Shown here: positions 55,285 through 63,590 of the stretch, piece after piece
Numbering within the stretch: the stretch's first letter is position 1
Layout of the letters: each line of letters begins with the position of its first letter
DNA from: Citrobacter sp. RHB25-C09
GTDB taxonomy: Bacteria > Pseudomonadota > Gammaproteobacteria > Enterobacterales > Enterobacteriaceae
Length of the DNA stretch: 64,000 nucleotides
Direction of reading: 5' to 3'
Assembly (NCBI RefSeq): GCF_013836145.1
Contig: NZ_CP057483.1
Coordinates: 3,968,001-4,032,000 of the forward strand
Position numbers and translations under genes: made by a program
Notes under the pieces: model-generated
What the model was told of the DNA's origin: nothing
Seen by the model: only the letters and a program-made list of their open reading frames with translations
Databases searched by the model: none

Positions 55285-56021
55285 TATTCGGGTATCCGCT
55301 GCGTCAGGGTATGAAGAATGTCGGCGTTCAGCGCGTCCGGTTCGCTGCTCCAGAGGGAGTCATCAAAGCCGACAAAAATGATGCTGCCCGGCATCGGCTC
55401 AACGTGACGCTTATTCCAGTAGGCCACCGGGACTTTCTGCGTCCGTCCATCAGGGTAGACAACCCAGGCATAGCTACGATCCGCGCCGCTGAGCAGGTTC
55501 TGACCGTCAAGGTAGCTAACCACATCCCGACCAGGCATAAACGGCTGCTTTCCGGGGCGGCTAATCAGGCCAAAGATCGTGACTTCCGTTGGCTGCGCCC
55601 CCACCCAGAGCGTGTAGTTTCCCTGCAGCGGCGGGTTGCCCCGCTCACTGACGCGTACGACGTCCGGATCGAGATTCACGCGTTGCCTGCCGGTGATCTT
55701 CAGCGCCTGAATCTGCTGACGCAGGGCGTTAATGGCGGCGGCGGCATCCCCACTCTCTTGCGCACTCAACGCCGCCAGACGCCCTAAAAGCGCCTGCTGT
55801 TGGCGAAGCGCCGCTGTGCTCGCCAGTTCTTCGCTAATGACCGCGCCAGGCCACCAGCTGTTTGCCAGACGGGGCTGCCCGACCAGATCGATAAGGTGTT
55901 CAGCGCCGGTAAGGGTTTTTGGCTCTGCGTTGCCAGTGGTGAGGACCTTGACGGTACCCGCAGCAAAAACAGATGACGCACTCAGGCAAATGAGAAGTGC
56001 GGTTAGCGTCTGTTTAATCAT
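55284..56021 (-). CDS. yjbG: YjbG, GfcC-family periplasmic protein
   Basis: 245 residues with signal peptide (MIKQTLTALLICLSASSVFA). GfcC-like domains including the VTIFGLISRPGKQPFMPGRDV segment (near 153), recalling SLBB-type export proteins. Starts inside the yjbF stop (ATGA). Part of yjbEFGH. Confidence 0.93.
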   Translation of the reverse strand: MIKQTLTALLICLSASSVFAAGTVKVLTTGNAEPKTLTGAEHLIDLVGQPRLANSWWPGAVISEELASTAALRQQQALLGRLAALSAQESGDAAAAINALRQQIQALKITGRQRVNLDPDVVRVSERGNPPLQGNYTLWVGAQPTEVTIFGLISRPGKQPFMPGRDVVSYLDGQNLLSGADRSYAWVVYPDGRTQKVPVAYWNKRHVEPMPGSIIFVGFDDSLWSSEPDALNADILHTLTQRIPE

Positions 56022-56656
56022 GATTTTGCCGCCTTGATCAGCGTGGTTTTCACCGGGAAGTAGTTCGCGCCCAGATACTGCTCCGACTGGCGAATTTGTC
56101 CTTCGCTGTCGATCCAGTAGCGGTTTCGCCAGCGTACCTGGTCCGTTGTCACCTCTTCTTCCAGCACGCGCACCGGGGTTTCATCGCTGCCCACATTGAC
56201 CGTATCGGTGCCGGTCCAGGTAAAGACGGAACGCGCGGTGGCATAGCGCACCTGCCGGAATTCCGTCCACCCCATCGTGCGGGTCCAGGTGGTGCCGTCG
56301 ACAATCTGATTGGGTTTCGTCAGTGGGTCGTCGGCAAGGTTGTTAACATCGATCAGGTTGTCACCGCTAAGTAGCGTTTTCACCAGACGACCATGCTGAG
56401 TCACGAGGGTGGCCTGATCCTGCGTCACCCATTTCTGCTGCCCGTTCTCGGCGAAAGCAAGTACCACAAATAGCTGCGGTCCACCGTTAAGCTGTATGTA
56501 CTGGCTGGCGTAGGGCATATTCTGGATGTCGTCATCGGTCAGCTGTACGCCAGGTGTGCCAAACATGCTGTCCCACAGTGAATTGCCCAACTCTTTGGTG
56601 GTGGCTGAGCAGGCCTGTAAAAGCAGGCAAATAATGATGATTCCAGGTCGCTTCAC
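56018..56656 (-). CDS. yjbF: YjbF, GfcB-family lipoprotein
   Basis: 212 residues from GTG 56656, which has GGAG seven bases upstream and begins a lipoprotein signal (KRPGIIIICLLLQAC, lipobox LLQAC). The longer frame to 56812 runs through the upstream hairpin and yjbE and is rejected. The length equals E. coli YjbF. Confidence 0.92.
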   Translation of the reverse strand: MKRPGIIIICLLLQACSATTKELGNSLWDSMFGTPGVQLTDDDIQNMPYASQYIQLNGGPQLFVVLAFAENGQQKWVTQDQATLVTQHGRLVKTLLSGDNLIDVNNLADDPLTKPNQIVDGTTWTRTMGWTEFRQVRYATARSVFTWTGTDTVNVGSDETPVRVLEEEVTTDQVRWRNRYWIDSEGQIRQSEQYLGANYFPVKTTLIKAAKS

Positions 56657-56694
56657 GACTCTTCTCCGCATGATTGCCGAGTGGCGCTGCAAAA

Positions 56695-56718
56695 ATAACC
56701 ACACCGAAGTGTGGTTAT
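56695..56718 (-). terminator. UUCG hairpin between yjbE and yjbF
   Basis: Minus strand ATAACCACAC-TTCG-GTGTGGTTAT followed by TTTTTG, 18 bp past the yjbE stop: a 10-bp stem with a C(UUCG)G-like loop and T run, so an intrinsic attenuator that should raise yjbE over yjbFGH. Confidence 0.85.
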
Positions 56719-56735
56719 GCTTAAACGTACCGGTA

Positions 56736-56978
56736 TTACTGGGTACTGGTGGTCGTGGTGGTTGTGGTCCCGGTATTGGAACCGTCACCGCCACCGGTTG
56801 CGGCCAGCGCAACCCCCACCGCCGAACTTACGGTGCTCACGCTGGTCGCGGACGAACTACCCGCTGATACCGACGTGGCAGCCGAACCCGCCGCTTCACC
56901 CACCTGAACGGGGGCCGCGTAGACAGAGCTCGCCGCAAGCGCAGATATGGCAAAAATGCCATACAGAACTTTTTTCAT
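56736..56978 (-). CDS. yjbE: YjbE, small Ser/Thr/Gly-rich secreted protein
   Basis: 80 residues with a signal peptide (MKKVLYGIFAISALAASSVYA); the mature part is low complexity (Ser, Gly, Thr) ending in a poly-threonine tail. Length as in E. coli YjbE. First gene of yjbEFGH. Confidence 0.93.
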   Translation of the reverse strand: MKKVLYGIFAISALAASSVYAAPVQVGEAAGSAATSVSAGSSSATSVSTVSSAVGVALAATGGGDGSNTGTTTTTTTSTQ

Positions 56979-57336
56979 AACAATTTCCCTTCATTGAATG
57001 AATGGAGATTTACCCAAAAGAGTTTCGGGCGGGATCGAGTATACACAACTAAAGCATGCGGATTACGGCAGGTCTAAATAGCGAGGCGGTTTTAGGATAA
57101 TTGGACTTTTGGTAAGTAAGCTCTTTATTGGTAAATAATTTTATGATTTAAAATCATTCGCTTAATATATAAAACCAAGGGTTATATCATCCGTATATTC
57201 CTAAAATAACACAGGGTTATTTTACGGTTATTCTTTATTTTAGGATAAAGCTCAAGAGCCAATTTCGGTTAAGCAAGAGGACAAGGGGAATTATCTTATA
57301 AAAAAGCCGATAATAATATCGGCTCAGATATCATAA
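56979..57336. other. yjbE upstream region, no gene seen
   Basis: AT-rich ~360 bp that should hold the Rcs-controlled yjbE promoter. A weak RcsAB-like half (AATTATCCTA, minus, near 57095) is the only hint. A short hairpin AGCCGATAATAATATCGGCT lies at 57305-57324. No ORF is convincing. Confidence 0.45.
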
Positions 57337-57460
57337 TCTGCAAATTCATTCGAATTGCAGCAAGGCGGCAAAGTTCATTAATCCCCGGGAGCATAGATAA
57401 CTATGTGACCGGGGTTAATGAACGCAGCCAACACAGCTGCGGTTCGAAGGAAGAAGCAGA
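57337..57460. repeat. Structured ~125-bp repeat, copy C (after pgi)
   Basis: Copy C: core CCCCGGGAGCATAG / CTATGTGACCGGGG, loop ATAA; middle arms GTTCATTAA / TTAATGAAC; outer arms TTCGAATTGCAG / CTGCGGTTCGAA; outermost TAATCTGC / GCAGATTA, the last pairing reaching into the pgi stop codon. Confidence 0.88.
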
Positions 57461-59107
57461 TTAACGCCAGGCTTTATAACGGTTGATTAAACCGTTAGTT
57501 GAACCATCATGGCTATTGATTTCTTTATCATCATTCAGCTCAGGCAGAATGCGGTTAGCCAGCTGTTTGCCCAGCTCTACGCCCCACTGGTCGAAGGTGA
57601 AGATGTTCAGAATGATGCCCTGAGTGAAGATTTTGTGCTCGTAAAGGGCAATCAGCGCACCCAGGCTAAACGGCGTGATTTCGCGCAGCAGGATGGAGTT
57701 GGTCGGGCGGTTGCCTTCGAACACTTTGAACGGCACAACGTGTTCCAGGGTCGCCGGATCTTTACCCTGGTCACGGTATTCCTGCTCAACCACTTCGCGA
57801 GATTTACCAAACGCCAGCGCTTCGGTCTGAGCGAAGAAGTTAGACAACAGCTTCGGATGGTGATCTGACAGCGGGTTATGGGTGATCGCCGGGGCGATAA
57901 AGTCACAAGGAACCATTTTGGTGCCCTGGTGAATCAGCTGGTAAAACGCGTGCTGACCGTTAGTGCCTGGCTCGCCCCAAATGATTGGGCCAGTCTGGTA
58001 GTCCACCGGGTTGCCGTTACGATCAACGTATTTACCGTTGGATTCCATGTTGCCCTGCTGGAAGTAAGCCGCAAAGCGGTGCATATACTGGTCATACGGC
58101 AGGATCGCTTCGGTTTCAGCGCCGAAGAAATTGTTGTACCAGATACCGATCAGCGCCAGCAGAATCGGCAGGTTTTTCTCAGGTGCGGTGGTGGAGAAGT
58201 GCTTATCCATTGCATGCGCGCCGGAGAGCAGTTCCACAAAGTTGTCGTAACCTACGGAGAGGATAATGGACAGGCCAATCGCAGACCACAGGGAGTAACG
58301 GCCACCCACCCAGTCCCAGAATTCGAACATGTTGGCGGTATCAATGCCGAACTCGCCGACCGCTTTCGCGTTAGTGGAAAGAGCTGCAAAGTGTTTGGCA
58401 ACGTGTTTTTCATCACCCGCGGTTTTCAGGAACCAGTCGCGCGCGCTATGGGCGTTAGTCATGGTTTCCTGGGTGGTAAAGGTTTTGGACGCGACGAGGA
58501 AAAGAGTGGTTTCCGGGTTCACTTTCTTCAGCACTTCGGCGATATGGGTACCGTCGACGTTAGAAACAAAGTGCATATTCAGGTGGTTTTTGTACGGACG
58601 CAGCGCTTCGGTCACCATGAACGGACCGAGGTCGGAGCCACCAATACCAATGTTCACCACGTCAGTAATCGCTTTACCGGTATAGCCTTTCCAGCTTCCT
58701 GAAATGATCGCTTCAGAGAAGGATTTCATCTTCTCCAGCACCGCGTTGACTTCCGGCATCACATCTTTGCCGTCGACGAGGATCGGAGTATTGCTACGGT
58801 TACGCAGCGCAACGTGCAGCACAGCGCGGTCTTCAGTACGGTTGATTTTCTCACCGGAGAACATCGACTTAATGGCACCAGCCAGATCGGTTTCTTTTGC
58901 CAGATCCTGCAGTTTCGCCAGCGTTTCTTCGGTGATGCGGTTTTTGGAGAAATCGACCAGCATCAGATCGTCGAACGTTGCGGAGAATTTGTTGAAACGA
59001 TCGCTATCCTTCGCGAACAGATCCGCGATGGTGACGTCTTTCATTTCTTCAAAGTGTTTCTGTAGTGCCTGCCAGGCAGTGGTCTGCGTTGGGTTGATGT
59101 TTTTCAT
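57461..59107 (-). CDS. pgi: Glucose-6-phosphate isomerase
   Basis: 548 residues from ATG 59107 (MKNINPTQTTAWQAL); the upstream frame to 59413 reads through the structured repeat D. Signature segments NIGIGGSDLGP (near 150), GGRYSLWSAIGL (near 272) and the C-terminal LINRYKAWR are present. E. coli Pgi has one more C-terminal residue. Interconverts glucose- and fructose-6-phosphate. Confidence 0.98.
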   Translation of the reverse strand: MKNINPTQTTAWQALQKHFEEMKDVTIADLFAKDSDRFNKFSATFDDLMLVDFSKNRITEETLAKLQDLAKETDLAGAIKSMFSGEKINRTEDRAVLHVALRNRSNTPILVDGKDVMPEVNAVLEKMKSFSEAIISGSWKGYTGKAITDVVNIGIGGSDLGPFMVTEALRPYKNHLNMHFVSNVDGTHIAEVLKKVNPETTLFLVASKTFTTQETMTNAHSARDWFLKTAGDEKHVAKHFAALSTNAKAVGEFGIDTANMFEFWDWVGGRYSLWSAIGLSIILSVGYDNFVELLSGAHAMDKHFSTTAPEKNLPILLALIGIWYNNFFGAETEAILPYDQYMHRFAAYFQQGNMESNGKYVDRNGNPVDYQTGPIIWGEPGTNGQHAFYQLIHQGTKMVPCDFIAPAITHNPLSDHHPKLLSNFFAQTEALAFGKSREVVEQEYRDQGKDPATLEHVVPFKVFEGNRPTNSILLREITPFSLGALIALYEHKIFTQGIILNIFTFDQWGVELGKQLANRILPELNDDKEINSHDGSTNGLINRYKAWR

Positions 59108-59235
59108 TAGCAATACTCTTCTGATTTGAGAATTGTGACTGGGATCGATTGTAACGCCAGACACAGAAAAATGTGATTGTTTTAGTGCACTTCCCCTGGC
59201 CCCGGTCAAAAGCGGATGAAATAAAGCCAAAAGTA

Positions 59236-59362
59236 TATACCCTAAATAATTCGAGTTGCAGGAAGGCGGCGACGCAGCGAATCCCCAGGAGCGTACACAA
59301 GTACGTGACTGGAGTGAGCGAGGAAAGCCAACGCACATGCAACTTGAAGTATGACGGGTATA
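59236..59362. repeat. Structured ~125-bp repeat, copy D (pgi-lysC)
   Basis: Copy D: core CCCCAGGAGCGTAC / GTACGTGACTGGAG, loop ACAA; outer arms TTCGAGTTGCAG / ATGCAACTTGAA; outermost TATACCC / GGGTATA. It lies between the divergent pgi and lysC promoters. Confidence 0.88.
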
Positions 59363-59423
59363 GTTGTTATAAGCGCTATTACTCAGCCACTTGTCAGCAT
59401 GAAAAATCCGCATAATCCCAGCG

Positions 59424-59452
59424 TTGACAGCATTCGCTACACATTTTATTTA
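59424..59452 (+). promoter_or_regulatory. lysC promoter
   Basis: TTGACA (59424-59429), 17-bp spacer, TATTTA (59447-59452): a near-consensus sigma-70 promoter. Transcription would start near 59459, leaving a leader of only ~77 nt before lysC, with no lysine-riboswitch aptamer. Confidence 0.78.
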
Positions 59453-59535
59453 TAAAGACAGTTGTTGCGCCTGCACCGGTTTCTGTTCTGCCTTTGTGCC
59501 ATGGTCGCTTTCTCTCTCCCTGACACGAGGTCGAT

Positions 59536-60885
59536 ATGACAGAACTAGTTGTCTCCAAATTTGGCGGAACCAGCGTTGCCGATTTTGATGCCATGAATCG
59601 CAGCGCTGACGTGGTGCTTTCCGACGCTAACGTTCGCTTAGTGGTGCTTTCCGCTTCCGCAGGTATTACCAATCTGCTGGTCGCCCTTGCAGAAGGGCTG
59701 GAACCGTCCGCACGTTTCGAAAAACTCGATGCCATTCGTAAAATTCAGTTCGATATCCTTGAGCGTCTGCGCTATCCGAACGTGATCCGCGAGGAGATCG
59801 AACGTCTGCTGGAAAATATCACCACCCTGGCGGAAGCCGCCTCGCTCGCGACCTCTCCGGCGTTGACGGATGAACTGGTCAGCCACGGTGAGCTGATGTC
59901 CACCCTGCTGTTTGTCGAGATCCTGCGTGAGCGTAACGTGCAGGCCCAGTGGTTCGATGTGCGTAAAGTGATGCGCACCAACGACCGCTTCGGGCGTGCT
60001 GAACCCGACGTTGCCGCGCTGGCCGAACTGGCAATGCTGCAATTAACCCCGCGTTTAGAGGAAGGTCTGGTCATTACCCAGGGCTTTATAGGTAGCGAAC
60101 CCAAGGGCCGTACCACGACGCTGGGACGCGGCGGTAGCGACTACACGGCGGCACTGTTAGCTGAAGCGCTGCATGCCGCGCGAGTGGATATCTGGACGGA
60201 CGTACCGGGTATTTACACCACCGATCCTCGCGTAGTACCGGAGGCGCAGCGCATTGACGAGATCGCCTTCGAAGAAGCGGCTGAAATGGCCACCTTCGGC
60301 GCAAAAGTTCTGCACCCGGCAACCTTACTGCCCGCAGTACGCAGCGATATCCCGGTGTTTGTTGGCTCCAGTAAAGAGCCGAAAGCAGGCGGAACGCTGG
60401 TGTGCAATAGAACCGAAAACCCGCCGCTATTCCGCGCGCTGGCGCTGCGTCGCAAACAGACGCTGCTGACCCTGCATAGCCTGAATATGCTGCACTCCCG
60501 CGGCTTTCTGGCCGAAGTGTTCGGCATCCTGGCGCGACACAATATCTCCGTTGATTTGATCACGACATCGGAAGTGAGCGTGGCATTAACCCTGGATACC
60601 ACCGGCTCCACGTCAACCGGCGACACGCTGTTGACGCAGTCGCTGCTGATGGAACTGTCGGCCCTGTGCCGGGTAGAAGTTGAAGAGGGGCTGGCGCTGG
60701 TCGCGTTGATTGGCAACGACCTGTCAAAAGCCTGCGGCGTCGGCAAAGAAGTTTTCGGCGTACTGGAACCGTTTAACATCCGCATGATTTGCTACGGAGC
60801 TTCCAGCCACAACCTGTGCTTCCTGGTCCCGGGTACCGAGGCAGAACAGGTCGTGCAGAAACTGCACCATAATTTGTTTGAATGA
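59536..60885 (+). CDS. lysC: LysC, lysine-sensitive aspartokinase III
   Basis: 449 residues, E. coli length. Kinase motif VSKFGGTSVADFDAM at the start, catalytic TLGRGGSDYTAALLAEAL near 195, and two C-terminal ACT domains for lysine feedback. First step of the aspartate family pathway. The ribosome site (GACACGAGGTCGAT) is as in E. coli, but the upstream riboswitch is missing. Confidence 0.98.
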   Translation: MTELVVSKFGGTSVADFDAMNRSADVVLSDANVRLVVLSASAGITNLLVALAEGLEPSARFEKLDAIRKIQFDILERLRYPNVIREEIERLLENITTLAEAASLATSPALTDELVSHGELMSTLLFVEILRERNVQAQWFDVRKVMRTNDRFGRAEPDVAALAELAMLQLTPRLEEGLVITQGFIGSEPKGRTTTLGRGGSDYTAALLAEALHAARVDIWTDVPGIYTTDPRVVPEAQRIDEIAFEEAAEMATFGAKVLHPATLLPAVRSDIPVFVGSSKEPKAGGTLVCNRTENPPLFRALALRRKQTLLTLHSLNMLHSRGFLAEVFGILARHNISVDLITTSEVSVALTLDTTGSTSTGDTLLTQSLLMELSALCRVEVEEGLALVALIGNDLSKACGVGKEVFGVLEPFNIRMICYGASSHNLCFLVPGTEAEQVVQKLHHNLFE

Positions 60886-60904
60886 TGTAACTCCAGGTTT
60901 GGAC

Positions 60905-60928
60905 AGGCCCAACACGGGCCTGTTTCAC
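60905..60928 (+). terminator. Terminator of lysC
   Basis: ACAGGCCC-AACAC-GGGCCTGT followed by TTTC, 20 bp past the stop. Confidence 0.75.
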
Positions 60929-61302
60929 CCCACCACCGTCTCATACAGCAGCCTGTCGAGTTCCCGAACATCATCTTCCCGACTGTCCGGTAACGTGGGC
61001 GGGATTTCCCCTCGCGCCAGTTCTGCCAGGATAAACGCACGCAGTGGGGAAAACCACTGCGGCACCAGCGATTTTAGCGCCGCCACCGTTGCCTCATCCT
61101 GCTGATAAACCACCGGCGAATCCAGCCATTCGATCAGCGTCGGGTTTACACCTTTCAACAGTCCCAGGGCTTTTCGCCACTCCCAGCCGCGACTGCCGGT
61201 TTCATAGGCGTAAAGCACCTTTATGCCGTAACGCGTTTCAACCTCTTTGAGCTGCCGCAATAACCGTTCTCGCATTGCGCTACCCACTGAATTCATTGTC
61301 AT
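60925..61302 (-). pseudogene. Remnant of an RtcB-associated nucleotidyltransferase
   Basis: Open for 125 codons but much shorter than the ~250-residue predicted nucleotidyltransferase (COG3541-like) that often follows rtcB. N-terminal block IKVLYAYETGSRGW is kept; it then jumps to EWRKALGLLKGVNPTLIEWL, so the catalytic DxD segment that should follow GSRGW is gone. A second internal loss lies after VPQWFSP. Its start touches the stop of the rtcB remnant, marking an old operon. Probably non-functional. Confidence 0.75.
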
Positions 61303-61778
61303 TATTCTATCCTTTCACACACCACCTGACGCAGCGTATGCACAATTTCCACAAGCGTAGACTGCGCCGCCAGCACCCGGGACATCATTACCTCCCGGTT
61401 CTGCCGGGCAAAGTCCTGAGCCCATTCCACCGCTTCGATATAGTCGTTGTAATGACGACGACCTTCCTGGAAATAGGCCAGGTTTCTGTCCGGGAGATTC
61501 GCGATATGCTGCTTCATATCCTGCTGTGCCAGCGTGATAAACAGAGTACCGATCGCGTTTCCAACACCGCGCGAACCGCTGTGCAACATCACCCATACGC
61601 GCTACTGTTCATCCAGACAGATCTCAATAAAGTGGTTACCGGTTCCTAACGTTCCCAGATGCTGATGGTTATTGGTTTTCAGCAACTGCGGGTATTTATC
61701 AGTCAGGCGCTTAAAGCGCGGTGCCAGTTCTCCCCAGTGAGCACTCACTTCCTCCGGCGGCGTTTCCCAGGAGCCTTT
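61302..61778 (-). pseudogene. rtcB: rtcB remnant (RNA ligase), 5' end and internal part deleted
   Basis: RtcB sequence of the middle of the enzyme (KGSWETPPEEV, then HLGTLGTGNHFIEICLDE) is followed by an in-frame TAG at 61602-61604, then VWVMLHSGSRGVGNAIGT. Near 61375 it jumps to the extreme C terminus (AAQSTLVEIVHTLRQVVC), losing ~125 residues with the GMP-accepting histidine. The first ~150 residues are also missing. Cannot encode a working ligase. Confidence 0.88.
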
Positions 61779-62769
61779 AACAAGCTGATAGACCGCATCG
61801 AGCGTGTTGCGCTGCGCTCTGGCGACCCGATTCTGCTTACCGGCCCCACCGGGGCGGGGAAATCCTTCCTTGCTAAGCGTATTTATCAGCTTCGCCAGTC
61901 GCGACATCTGGTAGCCGGAAAGCGGGTGGCGGTGAACTGCGCGACTCTGCGTGGCGATAACGCCATGTCGACGCTGTTTGGTCATGTGAAGGGGGCATTC
62001 ACAGATGCGCTGACGCCGCGAACCGGGCTTTTGCGGGAAGCCGACGGCGGCGTGCTGTTTCTGGATGAGATCGCCGGACTGGGGCTGGACGAGCAGGCGA
62101 TGCTGTTAAAAGCCATTGAGGAAAAGACCTTTTTCCCGTTTGGCTCAGACAAAGAGGTGCGCAGCGATTTCCAGTTGATTGCGGGAACGCATCGGGATAT
62201 GCCGCAATGGGTGGCGGAGAGACGTTTCCGCGAAGACCTTTACGCGCGAATTAATATGTGGAGCTTTGCCCTGCGCCCGGCCTCGCACAGCGGCGGGAAG
62301 ATATTGCGCCAAACGTCGAGTTTGAACTCCAGCGATTTTCCACCAGCAAGCAAAACCAGATCCGCTTTGATAAAGAAGCGCGTGAACGCTATCTGGCGTT
62401 TGCCTGTTCACCTCAGGCGCAGTGGCGCGGCAATTTTCGCGAACTGAGCTCATCTGTTGCGCGAATGGCGACCCTGGCTGAACAGGGGCGCATCACATTA
62501 GCCTTTGTCGAGGAGGAAATTGCGATTTTACAGGGGAGCTGGCAGGTGTCGTCATCGCCTCCTGAACTGGACCTGGAGCTCGACCTTTTCGATCGCCACC
62601 AGTTAGAGACGGTGATTGAAGTCTGCCATCGTAGCGCGTCATTATCCGAAGCCGGGCGCGAACTTTTTGCCGTCTCACGGCAGAAAAAGCCAACCCCAAC
62701 GACGCAGACCACCTGCGTAAGTATCTGGCGCGCTTTGGGCTGAGTTGGGAAGAGATTCGCGGTGGGTAA
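61779..62769 (+). pseudogene. rtcR: rtcR remnant (sigma-54 activator), N-terminal domain deleted and frameshifted
   Basis: Begins inside the AAA+ domain (LIDRIERVALRSGDPILL) with Walker A GPTGAGKSFLAKR and sigma-54 contact loop GHVKGAFTDA, LFLDEIAGLG. The reading frame shifts near 62270 (continuing as GLAQRREDIAPN) and again at the A run near 62685 (continuing as NDADHLRKYLARFG). The ~175-residue regulatory domain is absent. E. coli RtcR has 532 residues. Confidence 0.88.
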
Positions 62770-62788
62770 TGCCAGTGCCAGTCTTTCT

Positions 62789-62870
62789 GCCGGATGACGG
62801 CGCTCTGCGCCTTATCCGGCCTACGAGGCCAGAACCCGTAGCCCCGATAAGCAAAGCACCATCGGGTACG
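62789..62870. repeat. REP pair after the rtcR remnant
   Basis: GCCGGATGACGGCGC...CTTATCCGGCCTAC then CGTAGCCCCGATAAGCAAAGCACCATCGGGTA, at the end of the higA-like gene. Confidence 0.8.
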
Positions 62871-63209
62871 CTATCCAACCTGAACTCTGACCGGTTTCCC
62901 AAGCCTCACCAACATCATCACCAATGAATCCAGTGTGAATTTGTTGGTTTTTTGATTAACCACATCAGAAACTCGTGGTCGGGAGATATTTAACTTTCTT
63001 GCGGCTTCCGTCTGTTTCAGTCGATTTTCATCAATCCAACCGGCAATTTCCTGCATGAGTTGTTGCTTCAAAAGGATGAGTTGCTCAACTTCGTGTTCAG
63101 CATCATGTTGCAATTGTGCGGCTTCAGATTCGCTAAAGCCCAACTCCGCAAAAATATTGGCCTCAGGCAAGGTAACGTGACGCGTTTTTTTATCTATAAC
63201 GTTGTTCAT
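62871..63209 (-). CDS. HigA/XRE-type antitoxin
   Basis: 112 residues. A helix-turn-helix (LKQTEAARKLNISRPRVSDVV, residues ~64-84) of the HigA/HTH_37 type follows a charged N-terminal helix region. It overlaps the toxin stop by 4 bp and is the second gene, the higBA order. Expected to neutralise the toxin and repress the operon through the upstream palindrome. Confidence 0.88.
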   Translation of the reverse strand: MNNVIDKKTRHVTLPEANIFAELGFSESEAAQLQHDAEHEVEQLILLKQQLMQEIAGWIDENRLKQTEAARKLNISRPRVSDVVNQKTNKFTLDSLVMMLVRLGKPVRVQVG

Positions 63210-63562
63210 AACTGACTCCTGCGCGTTTGCAGAACCGCGAGATAACGGACTTTCGCGATCCGTTTATCATGCTCCGATGTACGCTGCGTTTTCTTATTAA
63301 AGCAATGCAGTTCATAAATGGCGTTTTCAAGACGAGTCAGATAAAGGATCCGATAAGAGCCAGATTCATTTCTGAGCCTAATCTCTTCAACGCCTCTTCC
63401 GATTTCAGCCATGGGTTTCCAGTCAGCAGCTTCTAATCCCGCCTGTAAACGATGTAATTGAAACCCCGCATTTTTACGAATCGTTTCGGGAAAACTGCGT
63501 AAATCATCAAAAGAGCTTCCCACCCAGGCGATAGGTTTGAGAACCCGACTATTTTTTAGCAT
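63206..63562 (-). CDS. HigB-like (Gp49/RelE-superfamily) toxin
   Basis: 118 residues. The fold marks of phage-derived Gp49/HigB proteins are seen: KPIAWVGSSFDDLRSFPETIRKNAGFQL at the start, EEIRLRNESGSYRILYL in the middle and LHCFNKKTQRTSEHDKRIAK near the end. Such toxins are ribosome-dependent mRNA interferases; activity here is inferred from family. Confidence 0.88.
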   Translation of the reverse strand: MLKNSRVLKPIAWVGSSFDDLRSFPETIRKNAGFQLHRLQAGLEAADWKPMAEIGRGVEEIRLRNESGSYRILYLTRLENAIYELHCFNKKTQRTSEHDKRIAKVRYLAVLQTRRSQL

Positions 63563-63572
63563 ATCACATCCC

Positions 63573-63590
63573 TGTATAAAATTTTATACA
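63573..63590. promoter_or_regulatory. Palindromic operator of the toxin-antitoxin operon
   Basis: Perfect 18-bp palindrome TGTATAAAATTTTATACA 10 bp upstream of the toxin start, overlapping a probable -10 box. A likely binding site for the HTH antitoxin. Confidence 0.7.

Noticed and set aside
57461..59413. Extended 650-residue Pgi
   Set aside because: The extra N terminus is translated structured repeat; the conserved start MKNINPT is at 59107.
62770..62870. Small gene between the rtcR remnant and higA
   Set aside because: The interval is fully explained by a REP pair.
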